A stretch of DNA of 64,000 bases from Niallia circulans (GCF_003726095.1 NZ_CP026031.1:496001-560000); one strand, 5' to 3'; numbered from the stretch's first letter, positions 55,807-64,000 are shown. The notes: generated by a model not told the origin, from the letters alone. Program-made: numbers and translations.

Positions 55807-57003
55807 ATGGATAATATACAACTTAATACGGAACCAGTTATGGAAACGAAAAAATTGGCTAATCAAAAGAAATTACAATTATGGCTGAAAAATAACTTAT
55901 TTAAGGATTGGAAAAATGCTATTTTAACGATTGTCACATTAATGTTTACTATTTATTTGCTTACGAGAATAGGTAAGTTTTTATTCGCAAGTGAATGGGG
56001 AGTTGTTACTGATAATTTAAGGCTCCTCTTTGTCGGACAATTTCCACTAGAAGAAATATGGAGATTGTGGGTATCTCTTCTGTTACTATCAGTATTTTTA
56101 GGAACTACTTGGGGAGCGTGGAGAGGGATTATCGGACATGTTGCCATTAGTCTCAGTGTTCTTCTAGTTATATTTGGAGTAATTCCTTATACAGAAATGG
56201 AATCGAAAGTATATTTATTTACGAGTGCGGCTGTGATATTCCTTTTTTACTTTATCGGAAAATATGTTCCGAAGTTAAAAATCCCCCTTCTTATATTATG
56301 GATTTTATATATACCGATTACCCTTTCTATTATTAATGGGTTTGGTGTACTTGAGCCAGTAAAAACAAATATTTGGGGAGGATTTTTATTAACGCTTGTT
56401 ATCGCTTCGGTTGCAATTATTTGCTCTTTCCCATTAGGTTTACTCCTAGCAGTGGGGAGACGAAGTAAACTGCCTATAATCAAATATTGCTGTATTCTTT
56501 ATATAGAATTAATTCGAGGAATGCCGCTGATTATGGTGTTATTTATTGCCCAATTATTGTTGCCGATGTTCCTTGGGGGAATCGAACTAGATAATGTAGT
56601 CCGGGCAATGATAGCATTCACTTTATTCAGTGCGGCCTATTTAGCAGAAAATATTCGCGGAGGCCTGCAATCAATACCGAGAGGACAATTTGAAGCAGCG
56701 CAAGCTCTAGGATTAAATAATTTTAAGGTAATGTTTTTTGTCATATTGCCACAGGCTTTAAAAGCAGTTATCCCAGCTATGGTTGGTCAATTTATTTCCA
56801 TCTTTAAAGATACATCCCTAGTTGCGGTTATTGGATTAGCCGATTTTCTTGGAATGGGAAAAAAAATTGCTGCAAATCCGGAATATTTAGGAAAATATAT
56901 GGAGTTATATATTGTGATTGCTTTTATATACTTCATCTTCTGTTTCTTAATGTCGCATGTAAGTAAGCATATAGAAAAATCACTTGGTGTAGGGACGAGA
57001 TAG
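55807..57003 (+). CDS. aapM: General L-amino acid ABC transporter permease, AapM type
   Basis: 398 residues, again of the long AapM/BztC kind. An N-terminal helical region (about 20-200) has [20 protein letters not shown] and [13 protein letters not shown]; the core has [22 protein letters not shown] and [25 protein letters not shown]. It partners AapQ. The N-terminal segment [15 protein letters not shown] is typical of AapM. GGGAGG precedes ATG. Confidence 0.92.
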   Translation: MDNIQLNTEPVMETKKLANQKKLQLWLKNNLFKDWKNAILTIVTLMFTIYLLTRIGKFLFASEWGVVTDNLRLLFVGQFPLEEIWRLWVSLLLLSVFLGTTWGAWRGIIGHVAISLSVLLVIFGVIPYTEMESKVYLFTSAAVIFLFYFIGKYVPKLKIPLLILWILYIPITLSIINGFGVLEPVKTNIWGGFLLTLVIASVAIICSFPLGLLLAVGRRSKLPIIKYCCILYIELIRGMPLIMVLFIAQLLLPMFLGGIELDNVVRAMIAFTLFSAAYLAENIRGGLQSIPRGQFEAAQALGLNNFKVMFFVILPQALKAVIPAMVGQFISIFKDTSLVAVIGLADFLGMGKKIAANPEYLGKYMELYIVIAFIYFIFCFLMSHVSKHIEKSLGVGTR

Positions 57004-57019
57004 AAAGGAGAATGAGAGG

Positions 57020-57799
57020 ATGGAAAGTGTCTTTGGTATAAATAAATTATCGACACCTCTAGATGAGAGAGAGGATATTATTAAGGTTACTAAATTGAAT
57101 AAATGGTATGGAGATCACCATGTATTAAAAGATGTAGATCTTACAGTAAAGCAAGGGGAGGTAATTGTCATTCTAGGACCATCAGGTTCTGGTAAGTCAA
57201 CCTTTATTCGTACGATAAATGCTTTAGAGGAATTTCAAAAGGGGCATATAACGGTTGATAATATTGCGTTAACAGATGATTTGAAAAACATTGAAGAAAT
57301 TCGGAAAGAAACGGGAATGGTGTTTCAGTCATTTAATTTATTTCCTCATATGACTATCCTGAAGAATATCTCTTTAGCACCAATTTGGGTGAGAAAGTGG
57401 AAAAAAGCAAAGGCAGAACAAATTGCCAAAGAATTACTTGAAAGAGTTGGTATTCCAGAACAAGCAAATAAGTATCCAGGACAATTGTCAGGTGGACAAC
57501 AGCAACGTGTTGCAATTGCACGAGCATTAGCGATGCAACCGAAGATTATGCTGTTTGATGAACCTACTTCTGCCCTAGATCCTGAGATGGTAAAGGAAGT
57601 ATTAGATGTTATGAAAACTTTAGCAGAGTCAGGAATGACCATGTTGGTGGTAACACATGAAATGGGTTTTGCAAGACAAGTGGCAGATCGCATTATCCTT
57701 TTTGATAAAGGAGAAATTGTAGAAACGGGAAAACCAGAAGAACTATTTGATCATCCGAGGCATGAACGGACAAAAGCATTTTTATCTCAGATATTATAA
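57020..57799 (+). CDS. aapP: Amino acid ABC transporter ATP-binding protein, AapP type
   Basis: 259 residues. Walker [17 protein letters not shown] loop [13 protein letters not shown], signature [16 protein letters not shown], Walker [14 protein letters not shown], and switch His VTHEMGFA. It energises AapQM. ATG follows AAAGGAGAATGAGG. The stop codon lies in the terminator palindrome. Confidence 0.94.
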   Translation: MESVFGINKLSTPLDEREDIIKVTKLNKWYGDHHVLKDVDLTVKQGEVIVILGPSGSGKSTFIRTINALEEFQKGHITVDNIALTDDLKNIEEIRKETGMVFQSFNLFPHMTILKNISLAPIWVRKWKKAKAEQIAKELLERVGIPEQANKYPGQLSGGQQQRVAIARALAMQPKIMLFDEPTSALDPEMVKEVLDVMKTLAESGMTMLVVTHEMGFARQVADRIILFDKGEIVETGKPEELFDHPRHERTKAFLSQIL

Positions 57800-57820
57800 A
57801 AAGAGCCCTAGGGCTCTTTT
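57799..57820 (+). terminator. Terminator of aapJQMP
   Basis: A perfect 22-bp palindrome with arms AAAAGAGCCCT and AGGGCTCTTTT that begins in the aapP stop codon. Confidence 0.88.
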
Positions 57821-57974
57821 ATAGTGGTCCAATCATATATGATATGGATTGCTTATGAGCAGTATTTCCATTTAATATTTTGTTTTGTAAAAATATAACA
57901 ATTTATTTTGTATAAAATATCGAGATTTCGCTAAAAATGTAATAGTAGGTATAGAAAAATAGATGGTGATACCA

Positions 57975-58448
57975 ATGAAGGGCCTAAGTAGATTGGAAGC
58001 AATTATGTGGAGTATAGCTCTACCTGGTTTTAGTCAGTTATTATTGAAAAAATATTGGAAAGGAACACTATTAGTTATCTTAGAATTTATTATAAATGCG
58101 AAAAGTAATTTTAATTTAGCCATTATGCTGAGTTTTTGTGGCAATATCCAAGAGGCAATAGAGATTATCGACTTTCAATGGATATTGTTTTATCCGTGTT
58201 TATATATGTTCGCAATGTGGGATGCCTATAAGGAAGTTATGGAAACAGACAATGAATATGCTTTTTTACCATTTGTATTTTGCGCATATTTTGTTACCGT
58301 AGGTGTTTTTTATTCGACACAAATGAAGTTATTTGGAGTGTTGTTAGGTCCTGTATTTTTACCGATGGTATTCTTGATACCTGGAATCATTAGTGGTTTT
58401 GTAGTTAAGTATTGCTTAATTTATTTTAGGAAAAAGAAACATTCTTAA
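57975..58448 (+). CDS. Hypothetical membrane protein
   Basis: 157 residues with four or five hydrophobic helices. The N-terminus SRLEAIMWSIALPGFSQLLLKKYWKG resembles small membrane proteins in which a loop of the form PGxGQ..xxxxxKG precedes a long helix; FYPCLYMFAMWDAYKE follows. I know of similar uncharacterised Bacillus proteins but no function. ATG 57975 follows GGTGAT; ATG 57963 is possible. Monocistronic, placed between a terminator and a Mn riboswitch. Confidence 0.7.
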   Translation: MKGLSRLEAIMWSIALPGFSQLLLKKYWKGTLLVILEFIINAKSNFNLAIMLSFCGNIQEAIEIIDFQWILFYPCLYMFAMWDAYKEVMETDNEYAFLPFVFCAYFVTVGVFYSTQMKLFGVLLGPVFLPMVFLIPGIISGFVVKYCLIYFRKKKHS

Positions 58449-58540
58449 AGTGGTAAATGTTGATTGGCTAGAGAGAAATGATGAAAGAGTTACAGATAAA
58501 ATAAAATTATCAGTAAAATTAAAAAATATGTAAAAAACCA

Positions 58541-58569
58541 TTGGCAAATAGTTCAATATTGTATATAAT
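58541..58569 (+). promoter_or_regulatory. Sigma-A promoter of the riboswitch-terC unit
   Basis: TTGGCA (58541-58546), 17-bp spacer, TATAAT (58564-58569); the transcript would start about 20 bp before the riboswitch. Confidence 0.75.
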
Positions 58570-58594
58570 TAATACATATTAATATTTGTATACT

Positions 58595-58724
58595 ACTCAA
58601 AGGGGAGTAGCTTTTAGGTTTGATACCTAAAACAAAGTCGTCAGTTCATGGCATATGCCATCGGCTTTGTTGGCATATTAGTGCTTAGCAAGACCTTTGC
58701 CTATTTGGCAAAGGTCTTTTTTTG
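58595..58724 (+). ncRNA. yybP-ykoY manganese riboswitch with terminator
   Basis: The conserved core is present: CTCAAAGGGGAGTAGC, then ACAAAGTCGTCAG, a variable stem with GGCATATGCC, CGGCTTTGTTGGCAT, and TTAGCAAGACCTTTGCC. The last element is the left arm of a terminator (58691-58701 with 58707-58717 and a T run). Manganese binding stabilises the aptamer and frees the downstream gene from termination. It precedes a TerC/YkoY gene, the classical target. Confidence 0.95.
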
Positions 58725-58808
58725 CGCACTTTTGTACATAATAACGAAAGTCGTAGCAAAACCTGCTAATAGGAGTATACAAATAAAAACCTAAAGGGGG
58801 AAATTTTA

Positions 58809-59582
58809 TTGGATGCAAGCATGTTACTAGAGTATGGGTGGGTTTTACTGATTCTTGTTGTTTTAGAGGGGTTACTAGCAGCTGATAACGCGGTGGTAAT
58901 GGCTGTTATGGTTAAGCATTTGCCAGTAGAACAACAAAAAAAGGCGCTTTTTTACGGATTATTAGGTGCTTTTGTATTCCGTTTTGCTACTTTATTTATG
59001 ATTTCTTACTTAGTGGATGTTTGGCAAGTGCAAGCGATAGGGGCGCTTTATCTTCTCTTTATTGCAGTGCATAATATTTACGGAAAGTATGCGAAGAAAA
59101 ATGAAGCCGATAAAGATAAAAAGCCGAAGAAACAATCCGGTTTCTGGATGACTGTTTTTAAAGTAGAATTAGCAGACATTGCTTTTGCGATTGATTCCAT
59201 GTTAGCAGCGGTTGCACTTGCAATTACTTTACCAAAAACAAATTGGTTTACGCTAGGAGGCATTGATGGAGGACAATTCTTAGTTATGTTCCTTGGGGGA
59301 TTAATTGGATTGATCATTATGCGTTTTGCTGCAAACTGGTTTGTAAAGTTACTTCATTCTCGTCCTTCTCTAGAAACAGCAGCATTTTTAATTGTAGGCT
59401 GGGTAGGGGTGAAATTAGCCGTATTTACGTTGGCACATCCATCAGTAGGATTCTTAGATGAACATTTTCCAGAATCGAAACTATGGAAAGGAATCTTCTG
59501 GTTTGTGCTAGTAGCTATTGCGGTTGGTGGATATCTCTTCTCCAATAAAGAAGCAGTTAAAGCAAAAGAAAGTAATGCATAA
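58809..59582 (+). CDS. ykoY: TerC/YkoY-family manganese exporter-like membrane protein
   Basis: 257 residues with seven to nine helices. Conserved acidic membrane motifs are LEGLLAADNAVVMAVMVKHL and VELADIAFAIDSMLAAVAL, the two Asp/Glu repeats of TerC proteins that bind metal. A cytoplasmic loop rich in Lys (EADKDKKPKKQ) lies between. TerC proteins export manganese, in part to metalate secreted enzymes. Start TTG 58809 lies eight bases after AAAGGGGG. Expression is controlled by the Mn riboswitch upstream. Confidence 0.93.
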   Translation: MDASMLLEYGWVLLILVVLEGLLAADNAVVMAVMVKHLPVEQQKKALFYGLLGAFVFRFATLFMISYLVDVWQVQAIGALYLLFIAVHNIYGKYAKKNEADKDKKPKKQSGFWMTVFKVELADIAFAIDSMLAAVALAITLPKTNWFTLGGIDGGQFLVMFLGGLIGLIIMRFAANWFVKLLHSRPSLETAAFLIVGWVGVKLAVFTLAHPSVGFLDEHFPESKLWKGIFWFVLVAIAVGGYLFSNKEAVKAKESNA

Positions 59583-59590
59583 ATATGATG

Positions 59591-59619
59591 AAAAAGCCAT
59601 CCATTTGGAGTGGCTTTTT
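59591..59619 (+). terminator. Terminator of terC
   Basis: AAAAAGCCA (59591-59599) pairs with TGGCTTTTT (59611-59619), with CTCCA/TGGAG-like inner pairing. It may also serve the minus-strand SASP gene. Confidence 0.82.
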
Positions 59620-59654
59620 CTTTTTGATCAGGACTTTAGTTCAGCAGATTTAAC

Positions 59655-59849
59655 TTATTGCGTTTTTCCAGATAACTCTGCCTGTGCTTGTTGGACAAGT
59701 CTTTTTGTTATTTCTCCCCCAACAGAACCATTGGCACGTGAAACAGTATCAGATCCTAAATTCACACCAAATTCTTGGGCAATTTCATACTTAACACTAT
59801 CTAGGTATTGTTCAATTCCTGGAACTAATAATTTATTTCGAGAAGCCAT
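59655..59849 (-). CDS. Alpha/beta-type small acid-soluble spore protein
   Basis: 64 residues, the normal size. YEIAQEFGV contains the GPR protease cleavage site, and [26 protein letters not shown] is the family signature. These proteins coat forespore DNA, change it to an A-like form and protect it from UV, then feed the germinating cell. ATG 59849 follows AAGGAGG; the frame opens seven codons earlier through the ribosome site. Synthesis in the forespore under sigma-G is expected from the family. Confidence 0.95.
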   Translation of the reverse strand: MASRNKLLVPGIEQYLDSVKYEIAQEFGVNLGSDTVSRANGSVGGEITKRLVQQAQAELSGKTQ

Positions 59850-60078
59850 TTTTGTTTCCTCCTTATCCAATATATAGTACAGTGATTATTTATCAATTAA
59901 TTGTTTCCAAAATAGGAATGATAAATGATTCTGTATTTATAATATGTGGATTTATTTTAAGTTCATTAGTGGTAAAGTTTGTGTATAGGGGAGAAAATAG
60001 GATTTATTGTTGTTTATAGGTTAGCCTAGCCTATTGGTAAACCTCCATTACTTCATTAATTGATAGTACTTAAAAATA
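59850..60078. other. Intergenic region between SASP and ktrD
   Basis: Part of a 375-bp gap; no gene seen. It must hold the divergent SASP and ktrD promoters, which I cannot place with confidence. Confidence 0.3.
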
Positions 60079-60125
60079 TTCAAGCTAATCTTAAAAGTTT
60101 CCTAAACATTTAAGATTAGCTTGAA
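60079..60125. repeat. Perfect 17-bp inverted repeat upstream of ktrD
   Basis: TTCAAGCTAATCTTAAA (60079-60095) pairs exactly with 60109-60125 around a 13-base loop. It lacks a T run on the plus strand. It lies about 100 bp before the ktrD start and has no assigned role. Confidence 0.75.
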
Positions 60126-60224
60126 CGTCGAGGGATAGATAACTTATACTGTTTAATATCTATGATAATAAGGCATCATTATATAGGATATATGGTTAGC
60201 TTTAAAGAAAGGAATTGTTTTTTA

Positions 60225-61580
60225 ATGGGCAAGAAGTTTAAGTTAGTCCTTCAAAATTTAACTCCTGCGCAGATGATAACCAGTTATTATGGTTTAGCTG
60301 TTAGCATATCGGTTTTATTATTAAGTTTACCAGGAGTACATAAAGAAGGGGTAACAGTTTCCTTTATGGATACATTGTTTACTGCCGTAACGGCAGTAAG
60401 TGTAACAGGACTTACTGTTATTAATATCGCTGAAACGTATAGCACATTTGGAATAATAATATTAATGTTTGTTCTTCAATTTGGCGGTATTGGAGTAATG
60501 GCAATAGGTACATTTTTTTGGATGATTCTTCGTAAGAAGATTGGTTTAAGAGAAAGACAGTTAATAATGATTGACCACAATCAATCTAATCTTTCCGGTC
60601 TCGTCAATTTAATAAGAGAAATTATCAAAATCATTCTTATTATTGAAGTATTGGGTGCTATTATACTCTCAATGCAATTTCATAATTATTATCCTACCTG
60701 GGGGGATTCGATCCTACATGGCACTTTTGCATCTGTTAGTGCCACAACAAATGGAGGATTAGATTTAACAGGAGAATCACTTACTCCATTTAAGGATGAT
60801 TATTTTGTCCAACTTGTTAATATTATTTTAATTACATTAGGAGCGATTGGATTTCCAGTACTTATCGAAGTGAAAAATTACCTTTTTCCAAAAGAAGGAA
60901 AAAATCATCTGAAGTTTTCATTATTCACTAAGTTAACAACGATTACTTTTGGTTTTCTTTTACTATTTGGAACGATTATGATTATTATTTTAGAATGGGG
61001 TAATTATTATGCGGGAATGAGCTGGCATCAAATATTCTTCAATGCCTTTTTTCATTCTACCTCCACTCGAAGTGGTGGTTTAGCAACAATGGAATTAAAC
61101 GAGTTTTCTATGACAACTTTACTTATCTTTTGTTTTCTTATGTTTATCGGTGCTTCCCCAAGTTCTGTTGGAGGAGGTATCAGAACAACAACCTTTGCAT
61201 TGAATGTCTTATTTATTTATCATTATGCAAATGGAAACAGGTATATTAAAATATTTAAACGAGAAATTCATGAAGAGGATATTATAAAATCATTGGTTGT
61301 AACGATATTTGCGATTGGTATATGTCTCGTCGCTGTCATTGCTTTATCTATTTCTGAAAAGGCGTCCCTTATTGTGATCCTTTTCGAAGTTTGTTCTGCA
61401 TTTGGAACAACAGGACTTTCTCTAGGATTAACACCAGAATTATCTACCTTTGGTAAATGTGTAATTATGCTGCTTATGTTCATCGGAAGAATAGGATTGA
61501 CTTCTTTCATCTATATTATTGGAGGAAAAGAGAAAAAAGATAACTTCCATTATCCAAAAGAACGAATTATTATCGGATAA
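60225..61580 (+). CDS. ktrD: KtrB/KtrD-type potassium transporter
   Basis: 451 residues, four repeated M1-P-M2 units of the Trk/Ktr superfamily. The four filter segments contain one conserved Gly each: VTAVSVTGLTV, SVSATTNGGLDL, HSTSTRSGGLATM and CSAFGTTGLSLG. It imports potassium with sodium, gated by a cytoplasmic RCK subunit (KtrC/KtrA) that is not in this window; stand-alone ktrD is normal in Bacillus. Start chosen at ATG 60225 (MGKKFKL) behind AAAGAAAGG. The stop codon lies in a GGATAA hexamer repeat. Confidence 0.9.
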   Translation: MGKKFKLVLQNLTPAQMITSYYGLAVSISVLLLSLPGVHKEGVTVSFMDTLFTAVTAVSVTGLTVINIAETYSTFGIIILMFVLQFGGIGVMAIGTFFWMILRKKIGLRERQLIMIDHNQSNLSGLVNLIREIIKIILIIEVLGAIILSMQFHNYYPTWGDSILHGTFASVSATTNGGLDLTGESLTPFKDDYFVQLVNIILITLGAIGFPVLIEVKNYLFPKEGKNHLKFSLFTKLTTITFGFLLLFGTIMIIILEWGNYYAGMSWHQIFFNAFFHSTSTRSGGLATMELNEFSMTTLLIFCFLMFIGASPSSVGGGIRTTTFALNVLFIYHYANGNRYIKIFKREIHEEDIIKSLVVTIFAIGICLVAVIALSISEKASLIVILFEVCSAFGTTGLSLGLTPELSTFGKCVIMLLMFIGRIGLTSFIYIIGGKEKKDNFHYPKERIIIG

Positions 61581-61610
61581 GGATAAGGATAAGGATAAGG
61601 ATAAGGATAA
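61575..61610 (+). repeat. Six tandem GGATAA hexamers at the ktrD stop codon
   Basis: Six uninterrupted copies of GGATAA. The first holds the last Gly codon and TAA stop of ktrD; the others repeat the in-frame stop. Confidence 0.97.
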
Positions 61611-61620
61611 GGAAGATGTG

Positions 61621-61656
61621 AATGGAGCTGGCTATTTTGCCAGCTCCATTTTTTTA
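61621..61656 (+). terminator. Terminator of ktrD
   Basis: AATGGAGCTGGC (61621-61632) pairs with GCCAGCTCCATT (61639-61650), then TTTTTT. Confidence 0.92.
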
Positions 61657-61736
61657 TGAGTGCTTGACAAAAGTAGGAAAGCATATCTTTTATTCACATG
61701 CGGATAATAATGATGTAATGGAAAGGAGAGATCATA

Positions 61737-61895
61737 ATGGCTAAAAGAAAAGCTGAAGTTAACAGTGTAGAAAAATACAGCAAAACGCCAAAGAAAAATA
61801 CGCAGGAAACAGAATTTTCCGCTGAATTTAGTAGGGGCGAAAACCCAATCAAAGGTGCCAATCGTAATGCAAAGCATGGAAGAGAGGGACAATAA
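61737..61895 (+). CDS. Small basic protein, gamma-SASP-like, first of two
   Basis: 52 residues: a lysine-rich head (MAKRKAEVNSVEKYSKTPKK), then TEFSAEFSRGENPIKGANRN. The TEFSAEF core resembles the TEFASET repeats of gamma-type small acid-soluble spore proteins such as SspE. AAAGGAGAG lies seven bases before ATG. The next gene starts at the base after its stop codon. Spore amino-acid store is a reasonable guess; the match is short. Confidence 0.65.
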   Translation: MAKRKAEVNSVEKYSKTPKKNTQETEFSAEFSRGENPIKGANRNAKHGREGQ

Positions 61896-62042
61896 ATGGC
61901 GAAAAAAATAAAAAAACGACAACAAACAGAGGCTTCAAATGTAGAATTTGGCCAAGAGTTTGGTGATGTTAATGCAAGTAAATTCTATGATACAGGAGCT
62001 TTAACAAAAGATAAAACAAAGAGTGCTACTAGAAGAAAATAA
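61896..62042 (+). CDS. Small basic protein, gamma-SASP-like, second of two
   Basis: 48 residues: MAKKIKKRQQTEASNVEFGQ then EFGDVNASKFYDTGALTK and a basic tail. VEFGQEFGDVN parallels FGTEFASETN of gamma-type SASP. It begins directly after the previous stop (TAAATG), with GAGAGGG as the likely ribosome site inside the first gene, so the pair is translationally coupled. Followed by a terminator. Confidence 0.65.
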   Translation: MAKKIKKRQQTEASNVEFGQEFGDVNASKFYDTGALTKDKTKSATRRK

Positions 62043-62048
62043 AAAAAT

Positions 62049-62080
62049 TTCCCATCAGTAAATTCCTTCACTGATGGGAA
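62049..62080. terminator. Terminator between SASP-like genes and the acyltransferase gene
   Basis: TTCCCATCAG (62049-62058) pairs with CTGATGGGAA (62071-62080). It follows the plus-strand stop at once and precedes the minus-strand stop by four bases, so it can serve both. Confidence 0.75.
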
Positions 62081-62084
62081 CAAG

Positions 62085-63110
62085 TTATCTATTTGTTTGA
62101 AGAGAGCGCTGTACTCTTGAAAAAAGCTTTTTTAATTTAGAACTTTTTAATTCAATAATAGGCTGTGTAAAGGAAATAATTATATTGCTTGAAAGCAGTA
62201 CTGTAATTAAGAATGATACAATTACGATCATAACATAGGACCTAGGTGATTCAAAAATAGCGGGTAAGTCACTTTGTCTAAAAAGACGGATAAAAAAGCC
62301 ATGCAGTAAATATACATATAATGTTGATTTTCCAAGCTTAGTAAAGAAATATTCCTTTTTTGGTACACAAGCAAAAAAACAAAAAATCATCAGAAAACTT
62401 AATAGATAGAAAAATAATCGAATAGCCATTCCTATAAAATAACCTTCTCCAAGGGCTTCATAAGATTTTGAGCCGAATAGCCATTGATAATTAACGGTAG
62501 GGAATAGGTGAAATCCTATAAAAACAATCGTGAAAATAACAATAGCAAGGATGGTTGCTTTTCTTGTTTTTACTAAAGCAAAATGTTCTTTTTTCATATA
62601 AAATCCTATTAAGAATAAAGGGAAGAACACAAAGGTTCTCGTTAAGCTTAAATAGCTAGACGTCCAATCGACCATTCCAATCGCTAATCCTAGTACAAAG
62701 GAAAGTAAAATTCCATGTATAGGCTTTAACTTTACAAACACTAATAAAAAGATGTTCCAAAAAAACAAACTAATTAAAAACCATAAGGACCAATGTGGGG
62801 TCAACGGTTCAATGGCAAAAGTTGATTTACCATATAGAAAATAATAAAAAATGCTATATACAAGTTGGAAGATAAGGTAGGGAATGATTAGTTTTTTTGC
62901 ATATTTTTTTATATATCCCTTTTCTGCTATACCTTTGGCAAAAAATCCTGAAATAAGAATAAATGCTGGCATATGGAAAGTGTAAATTACTTTATATAAC
63001 GTATAAATATTTTGATTGTCATTTATGAATGATTGGATAAAATGACCGAAGACAACGAAAAAAATCAAAATAAATTTTGCATTATCAAAATAGTAATCCC
63101 GTTGTTTCAT
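62085..63110 (-). CDS. Acyltransferase family 3 membrane protein
   Basis: 341 residues with ten or so helices. The family start is RDYYFDNAKFILIFFVVFGHFIQ with the conserved His, followed by FHMPAFILISGFFAK and PHWSLWFLISLFFW. The C-terminal half has LGKSTLYVYLLHGFF. These enzymes O-acylate cell-surface sugars or other extracytoplasmic acceptors; it resembles B. subtilis YkrP. No SGNH domain is fused. ATG follows AAGGATGAG. Monocistronic. The acceptor is unknown. Confidence 0.88.
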   Translation of the reverse strand: MKQRDYYFDNAKFILIFFVVFGHFIQSFINDNQNIYTLYKVIYTFHMPAFILISGFFAKGIAEKGYIKKYAKKLIIPYLIFQLVYSIFYYFLYGKSTFAIEPLTPHWSLWFLISLFFWNIFLLVFVKLKPIHGILLSFVLGLAIGMVDWTSSYLSLTRTFVFFPLFLIGFYMKKEHFALVKTRKATILAIVIFTIVFIGFHLFPTVNYQWLFGSKSYEALGEGYFIGMAIRLFFYLLSFLMIFCFFACVPKKEYFFTKLGKSTLYVYLLHGFFIRLFRQSDLPAIFESPRSYVMIVIVSFLITVLLSSNIIISFTQPIIELKSSKLKKLFSRVQRSLQTNR

Positions 63111-63636
63111 AAGCTCATCCTTTCATGAACGGAAATATCGTATAGTTCATTTCACTAACTATATATAACACAAATTCGATTGTTTTAATCCCCTGTCGTT
63201 AATCTGTTAACTAAATAACTTCTGTTTATTACATAATTGAAATGTACGTTAGACGAAAGAAAAATAAAAATCCTTATTAATAATAGGGAAGGCTTAATTT
63301 TTTGTTTGAATTTTAAGGGGGAATAAAGGGAGAGGTAGATATTAAAATGAATATACTTGCGATCAGAAATACATCGGTTGCTATATTGAGGGAGGGACAT
63401 AAATATTTTAATCAAATATAAACCCGAACAATAATTAATTTTTTAAGAAAGATGGAACGATTGATTTCACCACTAAATTAGAGATTGTTTGTCCTTATCC
63501 GTTATATATTTTATTTTCTCAGCAGTTGACTAATCTTAGTATGTTTTTTTCTTTAAATTCTTCAGAAGGAAAGGAAATTCAAGAATAATGTAGAATTATG
63601 TAATCACTACGTTTGAAAAGGGGGGTATCCATAAAG
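63111..63636. other. Intergenic region, nothing identified
   Basis: About 525 bp of AT-rich sequence. Frames on both strands are short and lack ribosome sites; a 76-codon minus-strand frame at 63185-63415 has no protein character. No hairpin or operator stands out. Confidence 0.4.
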
Positions 63637-64000
63637 ATGGATAGTATATCCTATTCTGAAGAATATCGACAATTACAAAATAAACTGAGGGAATTGGAAA
63701 GAGAGAATACCCTTCTAAAGGAAGAATTAGAAGAAAATAAACTTGTCCGGGATAGGAGATTCATTGCTTTCCAAACAATAAATGTAGGGATGGTTATATT
63801 TGATAATAATGGAGTGATTCGAGATATTAATCCATGTCTTTGTGATTATTTTAACGTGAATATGAATCAAGTAGTTGATAGGAATATAACGCATTTTGTG
63901 AAGCAGGAAGAACGTTCGGTGATAAGGGAGCATATGGAAGCTATAAAAACCAAATCAGGTACTTTTCAAAGCGTATTCCTATTAACTATTAATGGGCGAA
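63637..64000 (+). CDS. PAS-domain signalling protein, 3' truncated by the window
   Basis: The first 121 codons are seen. Residues 6-40 form a coiled coil (RQLQNKLRELERENTLLKEE). A PAS domain follows (about 42-121): FIAFQTINVGMVIFDNNGVI, then INPCLCDYFNVNMNQVVDR and RSVIREHMEAIKTKSG. The output domain lies beyond the window; a histidine kinase or a sporulation-type sensor kinase is most likely but cannot be shown. ATG 63637 follows AAGGGGGG. Confidence 0.8.
   Translation, partial: MDSISYSEEYRQLQNKLRELERENTLLKEELEENKLVRDRRFIAFQTINVGMVIFDNNGVIRDINPCLCDYFNVNMNQVVDRNITHFVKQEERSVIREHMEAIKTKSGTFQSVFLLTINGR

Noticed and set aside
60000..60224. c-di-AMP (ydaO-yuaA) riboswitch before ktrD
   Set aside because: Expected from family knowledge, but the conserved core could not be found by eye; only an inverted repeat is present.
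61632..61925. 97-codon minus-strand frame opposite the SASP-like pair
   Set aside because: Phe/Leu-rich antisense translation of lysine-rich coding DNA; the plus-strand genes have ribosome sites and family traits.
63185..63415. 76-codon minus-strand frame near the window end
   Set aside because: No ribosome site or family resemblance.

Overview
The window is AT-rich chromosomal DNA of an endospore-forming Bacillaceae species. The spore link rests on an alpha/beta-type small acid-soluble spore protein, two gamma-SASP-like proteins, two YjcZ-type mini proteins, a Ger(x)C germination protein and a KinB-like kinase. Zur, sigma-W, WalR, CodY, Rex and manganese-riboswitch signals of Bacillus type support the same placement. 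The genus cannot be fixed from sequence reading alone; the Bacillus/Niallia/Cytobacillus neighbourhood fits. I saw no tRNA, rRNA, CRISPR array, prophage or intact insertion sequence.

Layout. 0-3.1 kb: a sugar-oxidation cassette (two Gfo/Idh/MocA oxidoreductases around a TIM-barrel isomerase/epimerase). 3.2-7 kb: a zinc-binding lipoprotein (znuA) behind Zur-like boxes, an SGNH hydrolase and an MFS transporter. 7.1-10 kb: a compact operon of ECF sigma factor, a small winged-helix protein, a SEDS-family membrane protein with an N-terminal HAAS-like segment, and a VanZ-like protein. 10-14.9 kb: a divergent LysR/bdhA pair and a divergent DHA2 exporter/TetR pair. 15-21.6 kb: an amino acid permease broken near its C-terminus, a KinB-like kinase, yjlC-ndh behind a Rex-like site, and an orphan gerC. 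21.8-31.2 kb: a nitroreductase, a frameshifted asparaginase, a large SH3-repeat glucosaminidase with four 255-bp tandem repeats, an FAD amine oxidoreductase, and a CwlO-type endopeptidase behind a WalR-like box. 31.2-33.3 kb: znuC-znuB behind a near-consensus Zur box, 27 kb from znuA. 33.3-39.7 kb: a 2-hydroxyacid dehydrogenase, a phnDCEE transporter and a divergent 5'-nucleotidase-like protein. 39.8-43.4 kb: a glutamine-amidotransferase-like hydrolase, lone ptsH, a possible structured RNA, YlmA-like ATPase and a HAD phosphatase. 43.6-49.8 kb: a sigma-W driven yuaF-floT flotillin operon, and opuA glycine betaine importer divergent from a GbsR-type repressor. 49.9-57.8 kb: YjcZ mini-genes, a sirtuin, release factor 3, and a four-gene AapJQMP-type amino acid transporter with a CodY-like box. 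58-64 kb: a Mn riboswitch with TerC/YkoY, SASP genes, KtrD-like potassium transporter, an acyltransferase and the start of a PAS-domain protein.

How it fits together. The window is dominated by envelope and ion/osmolyte homeostasis: zinc, manganese, potassium, betaine and amino acid transport, cell-wall hydrolases under WalR-type control, flotillin under sigma-W, and the ECF/SEDS/VanZ operon. That last operon is the best candidate for a little-described system: the gene order suggests an ECF switch controlling a SEDS-like wall protein together with a VanZ-like protein. Two genes (asparaginase and amino acid permease) carry single-base frame disruptions that could be real decay or sequencing errors.
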